A DNA stretch of 64,000 nt from Archegozetes longisetosus (taxonomy: Eukaryota > Arthropoda > Arachnida > Sarcoptiformes > Trhypochthoniidae). Positions 60,215-64,000 of the stretch are shown one piece after another. Every line of letters begins with the position of its first letter. The stretch's first letter is position 1. Below the pieces are notes generated by a model. The model had not been told where the DNA came from and did not search any database. It saw only the letters and a program-made list of their open reading frames with translations. The translations under genes were made by a program, and so were the position numbers. The stretch lies in NCBI GenBank assembly GCA_018873245.2, contig JAEMBT020000006.1, positions 8,391,855 through 8,455,854 of the forward strand, in the 5' to 3' direction.

Positions 60215-63097
60215 TCAATTATTGTCTTCGATTTCACGTCCAGTCTCTTGTTCGGACGCAAACAATTCCATGAGTTGATTGAATCTCGCGATTACATCAC
60301 TTGTATTTCTGGAGAGTTTAAAAGCTGCCTCTTCGAAGATTTCTTCGCTCAAATCGTTTCTCTTTTCTTCGATGACTTTTGATCGACAAAGTTCTAAAAG
60401 CATTTTGTCTTGACTTATAGTCCATTTGATTTGTTCGGGGTTATTTTCACCAGTTTTATCCGGAGAACCAATATCTCTTTCGATATCATTATCGCTTTCA
60501 ACGTTGATCTCTTCTTCCTCTTCCAATTGTTTGTTAGCTTCATTATTTATAACTGCTTTATTAAGTTGGCTGTCATTCTCATGATAACGAATTTCAGCCA
60601 AATGTAACTTCTTATGGTTTTGTGCCAAATAAACTCGACCTCCAATGAAGCGAATACTACAAGAAATGCAATGCGATCCGATTGGTTGCGATGGAATGTG
60701 ACACATCTTACACGGACACTCATTGGTGCCATATTTCAATTCCTCATCATTGTCAGGAATATTAATGTTTTCAAAACAGATTTTATCGCTGCTATCGTTT
60801 TTATCTTCTTCATCACTGCTTTCAATAACTATTTCATCGAAGTCTTCGTCCTCGAAGAGATATTGACTGGGCTTCTCGTCCAAAAAGAGAGACGAAAACT
60901 CATGCATGAGATACGTGTGACCGTTCAATACTTTGCTAACTGTGGATCTAATTTTAGCCCTATCTATATTTTCTTCATTTTGTTTCAACTGATTCAATGA
61001 ACGCAACAAACGTTGTAAACACTGCGGATCTACGGATGAGTAAATCTCTAATTTTCTAACGAAATTAAAAAATCTTTTCCAATATAAATAGTCAAACATT
61101 TTTCCACACTCTTCTGCTTGTTCTGCGCTCAAAAATAATACAAACTCACTGATTATGTCTTTACTAACATTTGATTGTCTGAGAAACTGTTCAATCTGGT
61201 AGTAAAGCTGTTTTATCAGACCCGGAGTTTTCGGTTCCTGATTTCTTTTCCGATGGAATTCAGACAAAAGTGTTAGGAAACGAACAAAGTCTTCATGTAT
61301 CAAAGATTTTCTCACTTTTTCTAAATAATAGTGAACGAGAACTTCTTCCTTATGTTCAGAGTTAGGGTCACTTTCATTCGATTCTAATGACAACATCTGT
61401 AAAGTTGATTCTCTTTGTTTGACTGCCAGTGATTTTCGTCCTTCTTTCTTGCCATGACTTAAAGATAATAGTGTTGAGTTTGAAATCTCATTGTTTTTTG
61501 ACTTGATCTTATTTTTGGCAGTAATGGTAGAGCTGGCAGTCATCAGAGCGGCCAGATCTGACTCATCGTCGCATTCAATATCTTCTTCATTAATGTTATT
61601 ATAGTCGACAGGCTTTTCGTTGTCGTCTTCGTTCATGTTTAGGTCATTTGTAGGACTTGTATCAGAGACATGTGATTCCTCTTTCACATTAACACTTTCT
61701 TCAAGTGGACTCGAATTGTTTCTTGTATCATGACTTTCTTTTGTATCAACTCTTGAGCAAATTGGTTCACTCGCAACGCTTTCAGCTTTCAGATCTTCTT
61801 GTGGCACATCAATTATTTCAATTGCAGATGAGGTGACTGTAGAGTTAGGCAAACATTTATTGGAACGCGAATTAGACATAACAGTAAGAGTTTGTTTGAG
61901 TGGATTTATTCGATTAAGGTATCTATACTTCTTGACAATAGAACTAGTTTGCTTAACGGGTGACTGTTGGCTAATAAAAGCCTTCTTCCTATCATTCTGA
62001 GACTCAGTCGCAGATTTGAATTTTTTAGATTTTGATTGACTACAAGACGGAGCACTGAAAGATTCAATTGCTTTCTTTCTAGGAATAGTTTGTTTTGAAT
62101 TCAAACTCTTTTTATACCATTCGGGAACACTTTTGCAGAAGAAATATGTATCGAATTTAGGATCAATAATACCAGAATGTGTTTCTAAAACTTGATTATT
62201 GAGCGAATAAAATAGAATTGGATTCTCATTCAAATCAATGTCATTTGATCTTCTCTTGACATTTTTGATACGAGTCCTGATTTGGTCAACTGTTTTGATG
62301 GGCAATAAAAGTTGTTTTATATAACTATAACATTTTCTCAGTGAAAACATTGGTGTGAACTGTTCCAAACCTATAGCTATTAAGTGGTCTTCAGCTAAAG
62401 TGAAAACAGTTTTGCATTTATTTTTGTCGTCTCTACGTTTGTCATAATATCCACAATAAGGCAAAAGCCATGGACTCAGAAACACATCAGGATTGGAAAT
62501 AAAAATCTTCTGATTTTCTTTAGTTACTGGAAGTGATCGCCAAGAAGTCAATGAAGTGATAGTTTTGGGACACTTTTCTATCGGATAATTGTTGATGAGA
62601 TCAATCGCTGGCTTCAAATTGTTTACAGAGAAAATAGAGTTGGTCTTCAGCTGCGAATAGTCATAGATCTGATTGAGCATTGACTTAGCGTTTTGTGCCA
62701 CAGATTCCAAACTACTGATATTAGTTGATTGCAAATAAGTTTGAGCTAAGAGTTGAATATGTTGTCGAAGCTGTTCAACGAGTATTTGAAGGTTTTCAGT
62801 ATTAAAAACATTTGAATCGATGTTTTGATTACTGGCAACGATTGTGGTCTCGATGGAGTCGACTTCGATATCGTTTTGTTGTTCATCGAACAGTAGATCC
62901 AATTCATGATCCGACACTTTGACTGCTCTATCATTCCTGAAATCCCAGTCGTCGTAAATCTGTTTAATGTCTTCACTGATTATATACTCTGGGTCATTCA
63001 CTTCTTCCTCTTCTTCATTATCTTCTCCTTCTTTATAAAGTGAGTCATCGTAGAGTGAACTCAAGAACTCAATCCAAATGGTGTCCGAGTCATTCAT
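60215..63097 (-). CDS. GON4L: GON4L (gon-4-like) nuclear regulator, single exon
   Basis: One 2.9-kb exon encodes 960 residues from the ATG at 63097. An acidic N-terminus (24-33) leads to the GON4L signature DFRNDRAVKVSDHELDLLFD (52-71). A conserved block at ~104-330 includes LRQHIQLLAQTYL and VFTLAEDHLIAIGLEQF. A Ser-rich basic/acidic linker is followed by DLAALMTASSTI (514-525), matching the YARP-type segment. PAH-like helices (~590-730) and a Cys cluster CPCKMCH...HCISC (795-813) follow. A SANT/Myb-like domain closes the protein (~890-945, IKWTISQDKMLLELC). Vertebrate GON4L recruits co-repressors with YY1; the Drosophila homologue mute acts at histone locus bodies. Human GON4L is more than twice as long and intron-rich, so a compact intronless gene is unusual. 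The gene is tail to tail with the FASTK gene. Confidence 0.93.
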   Translation of the reverse strand: MNDSDTIWIEFLSSLYDDSLYKEGEDNEEEEEVNDPEYIISEDIKQIYDDWDFRNDRAVKVSDHELDLLFDEQQNDIEVDSIETTIVASNQNIDSNVFNTENLQILVEQLRQHIQLLAQTYLQSTNISSLESVAQNAKSMLNQIYDYSQLKTNSIFSVNNLKPAIDLINNYPIEKCPKTITSLTSWRSLPVTKENQKIFISNPDVFLSPWLLPYCGYYDKRRDDKNKCKTVFTLAEDHLIAIGLEQFTPMFSLRKCYSYIKQLLLPIKTVDQIRTRIKNVKRRSNDIDLNENPILFYSLNNQVLETHSGIIDPKFDTYFFCKSVPEWYKKSLNSKQTIPRKKAIESFSAPSCSQSKSKKFKSATESQNDRKKAFISQQSPVKQTSSIVKKYRYLNRINPLKQTLTVMSNSRSNKCLPNSTVTSSAIEIIDVPQEDLKAESVASEPICSRVDTKESHDTRNNSSPLEESVNVKEESHVSDTSPTNDLNMNEDDNEKPVDYNNINEEDIECDDESDLAALMTASSTITAKNKIKSKNNEISNSTLLSLSHGKKEGRKSLAVKQRESTLQMLSLESNESDPNSEHKEEVLVHYYLEKVRKSLIHEDFVRFLTLLSEFHRKRNQEPKTPGLIKQLYYQIEQFLRQSNVSKDIISEFVLFLSAEQAEECGKMFDYLYWKRFFNFVRKLEIYSSVDPQCLQRLLRSLNQLKQNEENIDRAKIRSTVSKVLNGHTYLMHEFSSLFLDEKPSQYLFEDEDFDEIVIESSDEEDKNDSSDKICFENINIPDNDEELKYGTNECPCKMCHIPSQPIGSHCISCSIRFIGGRVYLAQNHKKLHLAEIRYHENDSQLNKAVINNEANKQLEEEEEINVESDNDIERDIGSPDKTGENNPEQIKWTISQDKMLLELCRSKVIEEKRNDLSEEIFEEAAFKLSRNTSDVIARFNQLMELFASEQETGREIEDNN

Positions 63098-64000
63098 TGT
63101 TTATTATTATTTGACAAATAGAAATGAATGAGAGACCAAATAAACAAATAGTAAGAAATAAGGAAAGAAGCAAACGATTGTGGCGACTTTGCGAATATTT
63201 ATTAAAACTACGAATGGGAGTGTTTACAATTTTTTATTAAGTCTGCTAATATAGTTACGATCTATTGCTTTGTAAACTGTAATCATATAATTACGATTTT
63301 TCACTTTTTATTTAGACTAAATTCATCTCTCTATTTGCGATTATAAGTATTTAAGTTGATGTTAAATAGACCCTAATTATTTACACAAAGCCTTAATATT
63401 TATCTTAAAAACCAATTTGTATTTTGAACAAAACATTTGTAAAGAGATAACCGAGAAATGAGCTAAGTATAAATTGAACTAAGTTGAGAAAATGTTTTAT
63501 CAAACTTTATGTTTGATAAAAAACATTTGATATTTGACTAAACTTCAGGCACTTTCGACTCAAACAATCGTTTAAACAGTAGATTGAATTTTTAGTTTTA
63601 AGCAGAAACAGTTAATAAAATGCTGAAATAAGTATTGCTTACATTTAGTTATTTGTAGAAAACAGTTATGTTTTAAACAAAATCTAAATTTGGATTTCAT
63701 CGAATTGAAACTTATACTAAGGCAATGTCTCTCAACAATTCATTAGTACTTTTTTCTAAACAAAACAAACTGAGAAAAGACTCAAACGCGAACACTTAAC
63801 AGATAAATGATTCTGAAGTTTTTCAAAGGACTTAATGGCTCGGCTCTTGCCTTTAGTGTATAAAAGTTATATTGACTTTGATTTAAGACATCCTTCAAGC
63901 TCAATTGTCAGCTGAGTTGTCAAATAAACTAACTTAATAACATTTATCAGTACCTAAAAGTGATCGATTTGTCAATTAATTGAGTGGATAATGGAATTAA
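63098..64000. other. 5' flank of the GON4L gene
   Basis: About 0.9 kb of AT-rich DNA with no coding signal. It should contain the GON4L promoter. No other gene or repeat with clear ends was recognised up to the window edge. Confidence 0.5.

Noticed and set aside
60410..61000. Plus-strand frames antisense to GON4L
   Set aside because: Shadows of the GON4L coding frame with hydrophobic chance translations.
1..64000. tRNA, rRNA, CRISPR arrays, bacterial operons or viral insertions
   Set aside because: None could be supported on either strand by reading; all confident genes are spliced or animal-type nuclear genes.

Overview
The window is strongly AT-rich eukaryotic DNA. Coding sequence is broken by canonical GT-AG introns, about 51 of which I could place by reading frame. 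The gene set (LIM-homeobox Lim3, SH3-PX-BAR sorting nexin, EPB41L4A-type FERM protein, SLC12 cotransporter, ferredoxin reductase, FASTK-RAP protein, GON4L) belongs to a bilaterian animal. Compact introns of about 58-78 bases and a Drosophila-like SH3PX1 N-terminus suggest an invertebrate, probably an arthropod and perhaps a mite. That placement is inference. No bacterial, phage, CRISPR or rRNA features were seen, and no tRNA gene was recognised.

Layout, left to right: the 3' six exons of a Lim3/Lhx3-4 gene (minus, 2000-4206) whose first exon was not found; about 12 kb of non-coding DNA upstream of it; an unrecognised 281-residue gene (minus, 16586-17431); a two-exon sorting nexin 9/18/33 gene (minus, 18331-20059); a 3.6-kb head-to-head spacer; a 17-exon EPB41L4A orthologue (plus, 23662-42953) with two introns of about 5 kb; a 3.7-kb spacer holding a fold-back element; a 25-exon SLC12 Na/K/Cl-type cotransporter (plus, 46640-54830); a five-exon mitochondrial ferredoxin reductase (minus, 55726-57494) head to head with a two-exon FASTK-domain gene (plus, 57877-59893); and a single-exon GON4L homologue (minus, 60215-63097) tail to tail with the FASTK gene.

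The genes do not form one pathway. The FDXR/FASTK pair probably shares a 382-bp divergent promoter, and both products should go to mitochondria. Most non-coding structure is small inverted-repeat DNA transposon debris (MITE-like), including three diverged copies of one ~200-bp palindrome in three introns of the SLC12 gene. The most consequential oddity is one extra base in a T6 run inside SLC12 exon 15, which breaks an otherwise perfectly phased reading frame. I found no convincing new biological system.
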